A stretch of DNA of 64,000 nucleotides from an uncultured Pseudomonadota bacterium (GTDB taxonomy: Bacteria > Myxococcota_A > Bradymonadia > Bradymonadales > Bradymonadaceae), in the NCBI GenBank assembly GCA_913057905.1, contig CAJXPB010000006.1, positions 186,001-250,000 of the forward strand, in the 5' to 3' direction. A program made the position numbers and the translations under genes. The notes under the pieces were generated by a model. That model was not told the DNA's origin, did no database searches, and saw nothing but the letters and a program-made list of their open reading frames with translations. Below, piece after piece: positions 9,476 to 18,770 of this stretch (position 1 is the stretch's first letter; every line of letters begins with the position of its first letter).

Positions 9476-10570
9476 TTACGTGCGAGGGGTGTCGATGCGT
9501 TCGCCCGATTCGACGCGCTCTTCGATGTCGGCCTGGTGTTCCGGCGAGGCCTTGGCCCCGAGTTCCGAAGCGTAGACCTCCTCGGCGCGCCAGCAATAGG
9601 ACCGCTGCCCGTCTTCGAATTCGACGGGTTCGGGAAATTCTTCGTGGCACTTGTCGACGGCCCAACGGCACCGTTCCGCAAAGGGGCATCCCGGGTTGTC
9701 GTCGGTGGGATCCGGCGGCGACCCCTCGATGGGCACCAGGCGTTTCTCGCGGCCACGGTCGATCCGCGGCACACTCTTGAGCAACCCGACGGTGTACGGG
9801 TGAGCCGGCTGATGAAACAGTCTCTTGGCCGGCGCTTCCTCCATGACCCGCCCGCCGTACATCACGACGATGCGGTCGGCCATGCCCGCCACGACGCCCA
9901 AGTCGTGAGTGATGATAACCACGCTGGTGTCGAAGTCGTCGCGCAGGTCCTTGATCAGCTCCAGGATCTGAGCCTGAATCGTCACGTCGAGCGCGGTCGT
10001 CGGCTCGTCGGCAATCAGAAGCTCGGGCCGGCACAACAGCGCCATCGCGATCATCACGCGCTGACGCATGCCGCCGGAGAACTGGTGAGGGTACTGATCG
10101 ATCCGCTCACGGGCCGCCGGAATCCCGACCATCTCGAGCATCTCGATGGCACGCTCGCGCGTCTCGTCGGAATCCAGGTCCGTATGGACCTCCAGCGTCT
10201 CGGTGAGTTGACGCGAGATGCGCAAAAACGGGTTCAGGCTCGACATCGGGTCCTGCCAGATCATCGAGATCTGGTTGCCCCGCATCTGCCGGATCTCCTC
10301 GTCGGACTTCTCGAGCAGATCCTCGCCGTTAAAGAGAATCTCCCCGTCGACGATCTTGCCCGGAGGCGTGGGGATCAGCCGGAGCACCGAGATCTGGCTG
10401 ACGGACTTGCCGGACCCGGACTCGCCGACGATCCCCAGCACTTCGCCGCGGCGGACCTCGTAGTCGATCCCGTCGACGGCACGCACGGTGCCCTCGTCGG
10501 TCTCGAAGTGAGTCTTGAGGTTCCGCACCTCCAGAAGCGGTTGTGTCTGCTCGTCTGTCATATCACTCAA
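9476..10570 (-). CDS. oppD: Oligopeptide/dipeptide ABC transporter ATPase, OppD type
   Basis: The second cytoplasmic ATPase of the peptide importer, 364 aa. Walker A is GESGSGKSVSQ, followed by MIWQDPMSSLNPFLRI, signature FSGGMRQRVMIAMAL, Walker B LLIADEPTTALDVT and the H-loop VVIITHDLGVV. The C-terminal oligopeptide-binding extension carries GCPFAERCRWAVDKC, the Cys-rich element usual in OppD/DppD. Its start overlaps the oppC stop by 4 bp and oppF follows after 6 bp, so the two ATPases should be made in step with the permease. Confidence 0.93.
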   Translation of the reverse strand: MSDMTDEQTQPLLEVRNLKTHFETDEGTVRAVDGIDYEVRRGEVLGIVGESGSGKSVSQISVLRLIPTPPGKIVDGEILFNGEDLLEKSDEEIRQMRGNQISMIWQDPMSSLNPFLRISRQLTETLEVHTDLDSDETRERAIEMLEMVGIPAARERIDQYPHQFSGGMRQRVMIAMALLCRPELLIADEPTTALDVTIQAQILELIKDLRDDFDTSVVIITHDLGVVAGMADRIVVMYGGRVMEEAPAKRLFHQPAHPYTVGLLKSVPRIDRGREKRLVPIEGSPPDPTDDNPGCPFAERCRWAVDKCHEEFPEPVEFEDGQRSYCWRAEEVYASELGAKASPEHQADIEERVESGERIDTPRT

Positions 10571-11937
10571 TCTTCGGTTTGGGGATCGAGGGCGTCGCGA
10601 AGCCCGTCACCCAAGAAGTTCAGGCTCAGTAGCGTCACGGCGAGCGCGCCGCCGGAGGCGAGGATGACCCATGGGGCACTTCCCATCATCTGCCGGCCTT
10701 CACTCGCCATCAGCCCCCAGGATGTATACGGGGCCCGAATGCCGAGACCCAGAAACGACAGGAAGGCTTCTGCGAGCATGACCGACGGGACCATCAATGT
10801 CGTATAGACGATGATGGGGCCGAGGGCGTTCGGGATCAGATGTTTGAAGATAATGCCCGTCTTGGAGACGCCGATCGTCTCGGCGGCCTCGACGAACTCC
10901 TGTTCCTTCAGGCTGATGACCTGTCCCCGGACGATGCGCGCCATCGTCAGCCATCGAATCGCACCGATGGCCACGAACAGAAGCAACAGACTCTGGCCGA
11001 ACACCGACATCAGGAGGATGACGAGGATCATAAAGGGCAGGCCGTACATCGTATCGACGATGCGCATCATGATGTTGTCGACGGTGCCGCCCAGAAATCC
11101 GGCCGTGGCGCCCCAACTGACGCCGATGACGAACGACACGAACGCGGCGAGCAGGCCCACGGCCAGCGAAATCCGCGCGCCGTAGATCAGTCGGGTCAGC
11201 ACGTCTCGACCCAATCCGTCGGTTCCCAGCCAATTCGTCTCGGGCACGGGCAGTCCCGCGTACTCCTCGCTCGTCAGCGCCCCGTCGTCGTTGTCGTCCA
11301 GAAACCGCAGGATCGTGCTCGCCTCGGAGGGGTTGACCAGCGCGACGACATCGCCGGTCTCCCTGAGGGTCATGTACCCGTCCTCCCCGGCGTCGCACAT
11401 AAATAGTTTTCGCCGTTCAAGGGGTGCCGCGTTCTGTTTCTTGATGTCCCAGACGTCGCAGGAGGGTAGATTCTCGAGCGACGAGGGCCGGCTCAACGGC
11501 GCGGCCACGAACTCCGAGAAACTGAGTTTACCGTCACCATCGGTATCGATGATGTCGAACTCGTATTCGCGGTAAAACTGCTCGATCTCGCGGGATGTTA
11601 TCTGGCCATTTCCATCCTCGTCGACGGCATCGAACGCCGCCTCCCCGGTCGGGTCCATCAGGTCGTAGTAGTAGAAGGGCACACTTCGAGCGCCCGGGGG
11701 TTTGGCCGATATGAACTGGTGCTGTTCATCGAGCCGGAAGTTGGTCCCGTACATGCTGATGGGCTCGTACAGGATCGCGGCCAGGCCCATCAGCACGACG
11801 ATGATAAGCCCGGTCATGGCCGCCTGATTCTTGATGAGGCGGCGAAACGCGTCCTGCCACAGACTCGTCCCTTCGACGAGATCGGCCCGGTCCCACCCTT
11901 CCGGTTTTCCATCGGTCTGACGTTTTCTGTCGTTCAT
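10567..11937 (-). CDS. oppC: Peptide ABC transporter permease OppC with EF-hand-like insertion
   Basis: A 456 aa inner-membrane permease; typical OppC proteins are about 300 aa. TM1 is near residues 41-57. The canonical part resumes at TNWLGTDGLGRDVLTRL (about 235) and continues with the EAA-type loop (VEAAETIGVSKTGIIFKHL). Between them, about residues 60-235, which should be external, lies an insert with four EF-hand-like 12-residue loops: 106-117 (DEDGNGQITSRE), 131-142 (DTDGDGKLSFSE), 182-193 (DAGEDGYMTLRE, degenerate at position 3) and 214-225 (DDNDDGALTSEE). Three match the calcium-loop pattern. Calcium binding is an inference. The start ATG 11937 is 37 bp after oppB; the stop overlaps oppD. 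Confidence 0.9.
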   Translation of the reverse strand: MNDRKRQTDGKPEGWDRADLVEGTSLWQDAFRRLIKNQAAMTGLIIVVLMGLAAILYEPISMYGTNFRLDEQHQFISAKPPGARSVPFYYYDLMDPTGEAAFDAVDEDGNGQITSREIEQFYREYEFDIIDTDGDGKLSFSEFVAAPLSRPSSLENLPSCDVWDIKKQNAAPLERRKLFMCDAGEDGYMTLRETGDVVALVNPSEASTILRFLDDNDDGALTSEEYAGLPVPETNWLGTDGLGRDVLTRLIYGARISLAVGLLAAFVSFVIGVSWGATAGFLGGTVDNIMMRIVDTMYGLPFMILVILLMSVFGQSLLLLFVAIGAIRWLTMARIVRGQVISLKEQEFVEAAETIGVSKTGIIFKHLIPNALGPIIVYTTLMVPSVMLAEAFLSFLGLGIRAPYTSWGLMASEGRQMMGSAPWVILASGGALAVTLLSLNFLGDGLRDALDPQTED

Positions 11938-11974
11938 CGACGTATCCAGTCCTTGTCGGTGCTGCGGCGATCCA

Positions 11975-13012
11975 TCAGCGATCCTCGTAGTCGACGCGCG
12001 GATCGATCATCGTGTAGGCGATGTCGACGACGAAATTCAGGGCCACCAGCAGGGACGAGTAGATAATCACGGCCCCGATGACCATGTTGTAGTCTCGGTT
12101 GAGAGCCGACTCGACGAAATAGGTTCCAATCCCCGGCAGGTTGAAGATCTGCTCGACGACAACCGACCCGGTCAGCATGGCGGCAAACGCCGGTCCCAGA
12201 TAGCTGACGACCGGTAGAATCGTTCCCTTGAGAGTGTGGCGGGTGACGACCGTGCTCTCCTTGAGACCCTTGGCGCGGGCGGTCCGTACGAAGTCCTTGC
12301 GGACCATCTCCAGGATGCCCCCGCGCGTCAGCCGGGCGATGTACGCGGCGTAATACAGAGCCAGGGTGATGGTCGGTAGAATCGAGTCCTTGAAGGTGTC
12401 CCACCCTCCCGGGTCGAACCACCCCAATCCCTGCTGCCCCTTCGCAAACAGGAGGATGAGGATCGGCCCCAGCACGAAGTTCGGAACGGCGACACCGACC
12501 ATCGCGACGGTCATCGTCGTGTAGTCGGCCGCGGTGTTTTGCTTGAGCCCGGCGAACATTCCGGCGGGTATGCCGATGATGATCGCCAACAGGAGCGCCT
12601 GGAAGCCGAGCTGCAGGGTGTAGGGCAACGCCTGACCCAGCAGTTCGTTCACCGTGCGATTCTGATTGCGCATGCTGGGCCCCAGGTCTCCCTGGACCAG
12701 TTGCTCCATGTACAGGAAGTACTGAGTGTCGCCCCAGTCGCTCAACCCCACCATGTTGATGGGCCCGAGACTAAACGACGATTCAGGTTCCCAGAACTGA
12801 CATCCCTCGACCGGGTCCACGGCCTGTCCAAACCACACTGGAAAGGTGGGTCGGTCGAGTTTGAAGGTCTTCATGCACGCGCAGGTGTTCGCCTCTTTTT
12901 CCTTCTGGCACGGGTTGCTGGGCGCCTGGCGCGTCAGCCAAAGGGAGGCGGTCACAATCACCAGCAGCACGAAGATGCTGCTGACGATACGTCGGAGAAT
13001 GTAACGGGTCAC
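11975..13012 (-). CDS. oppB: Peptide ABC transporter permease OppB
   Basis: The first permease subunit of the importer, 345 aa, starting MTRYILRRIVSSIFVLLVIV as is usual for OppB/DppB. After TM1 the external loop (about 28-110) carries three Cys in PCQKEKEANTCACMKTF, which may form disulfides outside the cell membrane. The permease signature region (RTARAKGLKESTVVTRHTLK) is followed by GPAFAAMLTGSVVVEQIFN and the C-terminal VDPRV-like element (IDPRVDYEDR). It follows oppA by 66 bp and precedes oppC by 37 bp. Confidence 0.92.
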   Translation of the reverse strand: MTRYILRRIVSSIFVLLVIVTASLWLTRQAPSNPCQKEKEANTCACMKTFKLDRPTFPVWFGQAVDPVEGCQFWEPESSFSLGPINMVGLSDWGDTQYFLYMEQLVQGDLGPSMRNQNRTVNELLGQALPYTLQLGFQALLLAIIIGIPAGMFAGLKQNTAADYTTMTVAMVGVAVPNFVLGPILILLFAKGQQGLGWFDPGGWDTFKDSILPTITLALYYAAYIARLTRGGILEMVRKDFVRTARAKGLKESTVVTRHTLKGTILPVVSYLGPAFAAMLTGSVVVEQIFNLPGIGTYFVESALNRDYNMVIGAVIIYSSLLVALNFVVDIAYTMIDPRVDYEDR

Positions 13013-13078
13013 GTTGGACTCGTCGGGATCGCGTCAACAAATCAGAGGACAGAATGCATCCACCTGCTCAGCCGGGTG

Positions 13079-14773
13079 TCATTTGAAGCTGAGGTCTTTG
13101 ATCAGGTGGATGTTGCGGTTGTGCGGTTTGAACCCCTGGATCCGCTCATCCAAGAGCATGTTGCTGGAGTATTCGTAAATCGGAATGACCGGACCCTCCT
13201 CGAGCAGTATCGCCTCGGCCTTCTGCAGGAGTTTCTTTCGCTTCTCGCGGTCGGACTCTCGCTTGGCCTCCTGAATCAGGGAGTCGTACTCCTCGTTCGA
13301 CCATCCCGTGTCGTTGTTGCCGTTGCCGGTGACCCAGAGGTTCAGGAACGTCATCGGGTCGTTGTAGTCGCCGATCCAGCCGGCGCGGGCGATCTCGTAG
13401 TTCAGGTTGTCGACCCGCTCCAGATACGTCTTCCACTCGGTGTTCACCAGCTCCACCTCGATGCCCAGGTTTTTGCTCCACATGTTCTGAATATTCGCCG
13501 CCACGACCTTGTGGTTTTTGTCCGTGTTGTAGAGCACGGCGGTCTTCGGAAAGCCCTCGCCGTTGGGATACCCGGCCTCTTTGAGCAACTTCTTGGCCTT
13601 GCTGATGTTGAACTCGGTCTCGGCCGTCGACTCGTAGCCGCTGAGGTTCGACGGCACGAAGCCCTTGGGCACTTCGTAGAGTCCCTTCATGGTCAGTTTG
13701 ACGATGGAACGTCGGTCGATCGCCAGCGACAGCGCCTTGCGAACCTTCGGATTCGCAAGCGGCGAATCCTCGTCGGTCACGTTGATGCGGTAGTAATACG
13801 TCCCGAGCATCGGCTCGCGCACGTAGTCGTCGCGCATCACCAGGCTGCTGACCTGAGCGATGGGCAGTCCGGCGCCCGTCCAGTGCAAGTCCCCGGCCTG
13901 AAAAGCATTCACGACGGCGTTGCGGTCTTTGATGATCCGAAGCTCGGCCTTCGGAATCGAGACCTCGTCGGCGTTCCAGTAGTCGGGGTTCTTCTTGAGC
14001 TTGATGTGCTGCTGGGTCGTGTAGTTCTCCAGGAGATACGGCCCATTCGAGACGATGTGCTTCGAATCGGTCCAGTTGTCGCCGTGCTCTTCGATGACGT
14101 CTTTAGGCTGGGGAAAGAAGGTGTAAAACGCCACAAGCTCCAGAAAGTACGGCGTCGGATGAGACAGCTCGACCTTCAGGGTCTGCGCGTCGACCGCCTC
14201 GACGCCGACCTTCGAGAAGTCGTCGATCTCGCCTTCGCTGTAGGCCTGTCCATTCTTGAGGACCCACAGAAGCTGCACGTAGTCGGCGTCGAATCCCGGC
14301 GTCAGCACCCGCTTCCACGCGTAGACGAAATCTTCAGCGGTCACGGGCTCACCGTTCGACCACTTGGCGTCCTTGCGCAGGTTGAATGTGTAGGTTGTTC
14401 CGTCGTCGCTGACCGACCAGTCTTTGGCGACGCCCGGTCGCACGAGGTCTTCGGTCGACTCGGCGCCCTTGGTCGTCTGCGCGGGAGTCAGCAGCCCTTC
14501 GAAGACGTTGAAGGCGACCCTGCCCTCCGGCGCGCCGCTCATCTTGGCGGTGTCGAAGGTCTCGGGGTCATCGGCCAGCGCATAGCGGAAGGTGTCGGGC
14601 TTGGGCTTCTGGTTCTTCTGGGCCTTCTCGGCTCCCTTCGCCTTGGCGGTCGCACCGCTCTTCTGGTTCTGGTCGCTGTCGCAGCCCGGCGCTACCCACA
14701 GGAACACTGCGGCCACCAGGCCCCAAAGAGCCACCGATGTCGGCGACGATGTGCGTGAGACTGATCCGACCAT
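13079..14773 (-). CDS. oppA: Oligopeptide-binding lipoprotein OppA-like
   Basis: The solute-binding component of the importer (SBP_bac_5 family), 564 aa. ATG 14773 is chosen because GAGG sits 7 bases ahead and the resulting N-terminus is a lipoprotein signal ending VAPGC; the longer frame back to 14842 would bury the signal. Mature residues include FRYALADDPETFDTAKMSG, the early DP-rich strand, KDAKWSNGEPVTAEDFVYAWKR (the family signature) and RKALSLAIDRRSIV. It is anchored in the membrane and delivers peptides to OppBC. It is the first gene of the operon and has a plausible promoter at 14820-14849. Confidence 0.94.
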   Translation of the reverse strand: MVGSVSRTSSPTSVALWGLVAAVFLWVAPGCDSDQNQKSGATAKAKGAEKAQKNQKPKPDTFRYALADDPETFDTAKMSGAPEGRVAFNVFEGLLTPAQTTKGAESTEDLVRPGVAKDWSVSDDGTTYTFNLRKDAKWSNGEPVTAEDFVYAWKRVLTPGFDADYVQLLWVLKNGQAYSEGEIDDFSKVGVEAVDAQTLKVELSHPTPYFLELVAFYTFFPQPKDVIEEHGDNWTDSKHIVSNGPYLLENYTTQQHIKLKKNPDYWNADEVSIPKAELRIIKDRNAVVNAFQAGDLHWTGAGLPIAQVSSLVMRDDYVREPMLGTYYYRINVTDEDSPLANPKVRKALSLAIDRRSIVKLTMKGLYEVPKGFVPSNLSGYESTAETEFNISKAKKLLKEAGYPNGEGFPKTAVLYNTDKNHKVVAANIQNMWSKNLGIEVELVNTEWKTYLERVDNLNYEIARAGWIGDYNDPMTFLNLWVTGNGNNDTGWSNEEYDSLIQEAKRESDREKRKKLLQKAEAILLEEGPVIPIYEYSSNMLLDERIQGFKPHNRNIHLIKDLSFK

Positions 14774-14819
14774 AATTCGACCTCGAGTCCGTATCGTGAC
14801 AGGGCGAGAACCGTCCGCC

Positions 14820-14849
14820 CTTTTAGCGGCTCCAAACTTCAAGTGTCAA
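14820..14849 (-). promoter_or_regulatory. Candidate sigma70-type promoter of the opp operon
   Basis: Read on the minus strand, a perfect -35 box TTGACA (14844-14849) is followed by an 18 bp spacer and TAAAAG (14820-14825) as a -10 box with 4 of 6 consensus bases. Transcription would start near 14813, about 40 bases before the oppA ATG. Recognised by eye only. Confidence 0.4.
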
Positions 14850-14956
14850 CGTCACGCACTCGTGGCACTCGCCCGGCCCGAACGCTCTTCCAACACCTCG
14901 ACCCCTGTGTTAAAGCCGGGGCCGGCAGAATTCGTACTTCTACACGGAGACGACAG

Positions 14957-16393
14957 ATGCGTGATTCCTACCTACACGGGCTGTTGGCTCTGCTGGTCGC
15001 GGCGGCGGGGCTGACGTCCCCGGGAGCCATCGACTCGGCCGAGGCAGCCACCCCCGAGCAGATCATCGAGACGAAGGTGCTGGATAACGGGCTGAAGATC
15101 ATCTCGATCGAAGACCCTTCCCTGCCGATCGTCACGATCGAGATGGCACTCCGGCACGGCGCCTTCGCCGAATCCCCCGAGTTCGACGGGCTCAGCCACC
15201 TGTACGAACACATGTTCTTCAAGGGCAACGCCGCCATCCCGGACCAGGAGGCGTACCTGCAGCGGATGAAAGAACTCGGCATCGTCTTCAACGGCACCAC
15301 GTCGACCGAGCGGGTCAACTACTTCTTTACACTGCCGACTCGGAACCTGCGAAAGGGGATGGAGTTCATGGAACACGCCATCCGAACTCCCAAATTCAAC
15401 GAGCAGGAGTTCGCCAAAGAGAAGAAGATCGTGCTCAGCGAATACGACCGCGCCGAGTCGAATCCTTCGTACGCGTTCCAGCGCACGATGCAGCGCAAGC
15501 TGTGGTACGAATATCCGTCGCGGAAGATCACCCTGGGCAGCCGCGAGGCCATCGCCAACGCGACCATCGAACAGATGCGCGAGATCAAAGACACCTACTA
15601 CGTACCGAACAACGCCGCGCTCATCGTCGCCGGCGACATCACCGCCGACCGGGCCTTCGAGCTCGCACAAAAGGTCTTCGGTGACTGGCCGACAGGCGAC
15701 AACCCCTTCGAGACGAATCCAGTCCCCGAGCATCCGCCTTTGAAGGACAAAGAGATCTTCATCCAGGAGGGCGAGGTCAAAGTCCCGACGGTGGACATCC
15801 GCTGGCACGGACCCAGCGTCGACACGGCCCCCGAGGCCACCTACGCCGCCGACGTCCTCAGCTTCATTCTCGGCCAGCCCTCGAGCCAGTTCCAGAAGGC
15901 TCTCGTCGAATCCGAAATCGCGCTGAATGCCAATCTCAGCTACTACACGCAGGCGCATACCGGACCGATCCTGGCCCGGGCGAGCGTACGACGCGACAAC
16001 ATCCGCACAGCAGTCGAGACGCTGCTCAAAGAGCTGCACAAACTCGCGGACCCGGACTACTTCACCGACCAGCAGCTCGCCAACGCAAAGACGATTCTGG
16101 AGACTCGAGACATCTACAGCCGGGAAAAAACGAGCCAGTACGCCCACACGATCAGTTTCTGGTGGGCGGTCGATGACATCGACTACTACTTGAATTACGT
16201 CGACAATCTCAATCAGGTCACCCGCGAAGATATCGCCAGCTACGTCGAAGAGTACATCCTCAACGACCCCTACGTCCTCGGCGTACTGCTGGGCCCACAG
16301 GACCGAAAGGCCATCGACCTGACCGAAGAAAAGCTGCGGAAGATGGTGGCCGACATCGAAGCCAAGCTCGAAAATGGAGGCACCGACCAATGA
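14957..16393 (+). CDS. M16 family zinc metallopeptidase (active-type)
   Basis: A 478 aa secreted peptidase of the pitrilysin family. ATG 14957 has GGAG seven bases ahead and yields a signal peptide (MRDSYLHGLLALLVAAAG, cleavage likely near AEAA). The inverted zinc motif HxxEH is present as HLYEHMFF, with the downstream Glu in KKIVLSEYDRAESNP. The C-terminal M16 half follows (VPTVDIRWHGPS onward). Such peptidases degrade peptides in the periplasm or outside. It overlaps the next gene by 4 bp, and that gene encodes an inactive-looking partner. It runs divergently from the peptide importer, which may import its products; that link is an inference from position. Confidence 0.92.
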   Translation: MRDSYLHGLLALLVAAAGLTSPGAIDSAEAATPEQIIETKVLDNGLKIISIEDPSLPIVTIEMALRHGAFAESPEFDGLSHLYEHMFFKGNAAIPDQEAYLQRMKELGIVFNGTTSTERVNYFFTLPTRNLRKGMEFMEHAIRTPKFNEQEFAKEKKIVLSEYDRAESNPSYAFQRTMQRKLWYEYPSRKITLGSREAIANATIEQMREIKDTYYVPNNAALIVAGDITADRAFELAQKVFGDWPTGDNPFETNPVPEHPPLKDKEIFIQEGEVKVPTVDIRWHGPSVDTAPEATYAADVLSFILGQPSSQFQKALVESEIALNANLSYYTQAHTGPILARASVRRDNIRTAVETLLKELHKLADPDYFTDQQLANAKTILETRDIYSREKTSQYAHTISFWWAVDDIDYYLNYVDNLNQVTREDIASYVEEYILNDPYVLGVLLGPQDRKAIDLTEEKLRKMVADIEAKLENGGTDQ

Positions 16394-17769
16394 GACTACA
16401 GACACGCATCACAATTCTCGCCCTGCTCATTGCGCCCCTCGTCGGCTCCTGCGCCAGCCAGCAAACGACCGAGTCGACGCCCGGCGAGGCAGCGCCGAAG
16501 GCCCAGGCCTTCGAGGTCGCCGGCATCAAGGTCATTCACAAACCGACGCCGGCCAATTCGGTCGTCTCGGCCAAGCTCTTTATCGACGGCGGCGTCGCCG
16601 CATTTTCCGACGAGCAGGCCGGACTCGAGCAGCTTACGCTTCGAACGGCGGTCAATGGTGGCTCAAAGTCGACCCCCAAGGACGAGTTTAGCTCCCAGCT
16701 CGATTCGATGGGCAGTTCGGTCTCGTACTCGACTCACCGGGACTACTCGGCGGTGAATCTGCGCTGCGTCCTCAAGCACTTCGACGCAAGCTGGGACCTC
16801 TTTGCCGAGGCGATTCGCGAACCGGCATTTCCCGAAAAGGAGTTGGGTGTGCAGCGGCAGGCGCAGGTCGCGGAAATCTCGAGGATTCAGGAGAACCCGA
16901 ACCAGCTCGTCGGTCACACCGCACGAGAACTGATCACCAAGGGCCATCCCTATCAGCGCCTCCAGATGGGTACGACCGAAAACGTCAAAGGGTTTAGTCT
17001 TCAAGATCTCAAAGAATATCATGACGAATTGATCAACGCGGCGCGGCTGACCCTGGTGGTCGTCGGAGACATCGATCGGGATACGCTCCGCCAGAAAGTC
17101 AAAGAGAGTCTGGGCTCGATTGGGACCGATGAGTGGACCAAGCCGGACATCCCGTCGCTGACGGCCAAAAAGGCGCAGATGAAAGGCGTGGCGAAGTCCC
17201 TGCCGACTAACTACATTATGGGCAAGTTTCCGACCCCGGACCCCGGCGAGGAAGATTACGCGGCGCTTCAGGTCGCCACCGCTTATTTGAGCGACAGGCT
17301 CTTCGAGGAAGTCCGAACCAAGCGAAACCTCAGCTACGCCGTCGCCTCGGGCATCACCGCTCGTCGGGCCAGCGCCGGCTACCTGTACGTATCGGCCAAG
17401 CAGCCCAACAAGACCATGCAGGTCATGTTGGGCGAGGTCGAGAAGCTCAAGGACGAGAAGCTGAGCAAGGCCGAGATCAAGCGGACCCGCAATGTCTACA
17501 TCACCGAGTACTATCTGGGGATGGAGACGAACGCGAGTCAGGCCACCAAGCTGGGCCAAAACGAACTCATCGCCGGCGACTGGCGGCGAACCTCGAGGTT
17601 CCTCGATGAGATCCGCTCCGTCACCGCGGACGATGTCCGCAGGGTCGCCCGCACCTACATCGACAACTTTCAGTTTGGTATCGTCGGTGACCCCGGCAGC
17701 ATCGATCGCTCGATCTTTCTGGGCGCTGAATCCGGCGACACCAAGACCACCGAGAAGTCGGCGAACTAA
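16390..17769 (+). CDS. M16 family lipoprotein lacking the zinc site
   Basis: A 459 aa M16-fold protein translated from an ATG that overlaps the previous stop (ATGA). The N-terminus is a lipoprotein signal ending LVGSC (Cys21). Where active M16 proteins have HxxEH, this one reads GLEQLTLRT, so the zinc ligands are lost while the surrounding fold (LFIDGGVAAFSDEQAGLEQ; VVVGDIDRDTL; LSYAVASGI) is kept. The C-terminal half retains the R/Y-type substrate strand (RTKRNLSYAVAS). In known M16 pairs such as mitochondrial processing peptidase, an inactive subunit partners an active one, and the overlap suggests the same here. Confidence 0.9.
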   Translation: MRLQTRITILALLIAPLVGSCASQQTTESTPGEAAPKAQAFEVAGIKVIHKPTPANSVVSAKLFIDGGVAAFSDEQAGLEQLTLRTAVNGGSKSTPKDEFSSQLDSMGSSVSYSTHRDYSAVNLRCVLKHFDASWDLFAEAIREPAFPEKELGVQRQAQVAEISRIQENPNQLVGHTARELITKGHPYQRLQMGTTENVKGFSLQDLKEYHDELINAARLTLVVVGDIDRDTLRQKVKESLGSIGTDEWTKPDIPSLTAKKAQMKGVAKSLPTNYIMGKFPTPDPGEEDYAALQVATAYLSDRLFEEVRTKRNLSYAVASGITARRASAGYLYVSAKQPNKTMQVMLGEVEKLKDEKLSKAEIKRTRNVYITEYYLGMETNASQATKLGQNELIAGDWRRTSRFLDEIRSVTADDVRRVARTYIDNFQFGIVGDPGSIDRSIFLGAESGDTKTTEKSAN

Positions 17770-17795
17770 CTCCGCGACTCGAACCCCAGACTGTC

Positions 17796-18770
17796 ATGTC
17801 GACCCTGGTCACCGGCGGAGCCGGATACATCGGGAGCCACATCGGCCACTTGTTGGTCGATCGTGGGGACGACGTCGTCATCGTCGACAATCTGTCGACG
17901 GGGATCCTCGAAAACACCCCAGACTCGGCGAGCTTTGAACACGCCGACGTCGGCAACGCCGAGGAGATCCGTCGCATCCTGGGCCGGTACGACATCGACG
18001 CCGTCGTCCACCTGGCCGGCAGCACCGTCGTGCCCGAGTCGGTCGATCGGCCGCTGGACTTTTACCGAAACAACACCGCCGCCGCCCGGACCCTTTTGTC
18101 CGCCTGCGTCGATGCCGGGGTCTCGACCTTCGTCTTCTCCAGTACCGCGGCGGTCTACGGGGAACCGGACTCGCTGCCGCTCGACGAGGACGCCCCCACC
18201 GACCCGATCAATCCGTACGGGCGCTCCAAGTTGATGATCGAGCAGATCCTTCAGGATGCCGCCCGCGCCCATCCACTCGACTACGTGTCGCTGCGTTACT
18301 TCAACGTCGCCGGCGCCGACCCCGAGGGCCGGACCGGACAGTCGACGCCCCACGCGACCCACCTCATCAAGGTCGCCTGCGAGACCGCCCTGAAGCGCCG
18401 CCCGACACTCGAGATCTTCGGCACCGACTATCCGACACCCGATGGGACCTGCATCCGCGACTACATCCACGTGATGGACCTGGCCGACGCTCATCTTCAG
18501 GCCCTCGACTACCTGGCCGATGGCGGCGACAGCCAAGTGCTGAACTGCGGCTACGGCGAAGGCCATTCCGTGCGCGAAGTCGTCGACACCGTCCAACGAC
18601 TCAGCGGGGTCGACTTCCCGGTCGAAGAGACCTCACGCCGCCAGGGTGACGCCGCCGAAGTCGTGGCCGACCCCACACGGCTCAAAGAACTCTTCGACTG
18701 GACGCCCCAGCACGACGACCTCGATGAGATCGTCAAGACCGCCCTGGCCTGGGAGATGCGAGAGACTTAG
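17796..18770 (+). CDS. galE: UDP-glucose 4-epimerase
   Basis: Interconverts UDP-glucose and UDP-galactose using bound NAD, supplying galactose units for surface sugars. The 324 aa protein starts MSTLVTGGAGYIGSH (Rossmann motif), has FSSTAAVYGEP, the catalytic YGRSK (YxxxK), the family strand YVSLRYFNVAGADPEG and the substrate region GTCIRDYIHVMDLADAH. ATG 17796 is 26 bp after the M16 gene. Its stop overlaps by 3 bp the stop of the convergent glycosyltransferase gene. It marks the left edge of the polysaccharide locus. Confidence 0.94.
   Translation: MSTLVTGGAGYIGSHIGHLLVDRGDDVVIVDNLSTGILENTPDSASFEHADVGNAEEIRRILGRYDIDAVVHLAGSTVVPESVDRPLDFYRNNTAAARTLLSACVDAGVSTFVFSSTAAVYGEPDSLPLDEDAPTDPINPYGRSKLMIEQILQDAARAHPLDYVSLRYFNVAGADPEGRTGQSTPHATHLIKVACETALKRRPTLEIFGTDYPTPDGTCIRDYIHVMDLADAHLQALDYLADGGDSQVLNCGYGEGHSVREVVDTVQRLSGVDFPVEETSRRQGDAAEVVADPTRLKELFDWTPQHDDLDEIVKTALAWEMRET

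Noticed and set aside
12539-14758. Long open frame of 739 codons on the plus strand opposite oppA/oppB
   Set aside because: It is antisense to clear transporter genes, has no recognisable motif, and long antisense frames are common in high-GC DNA.
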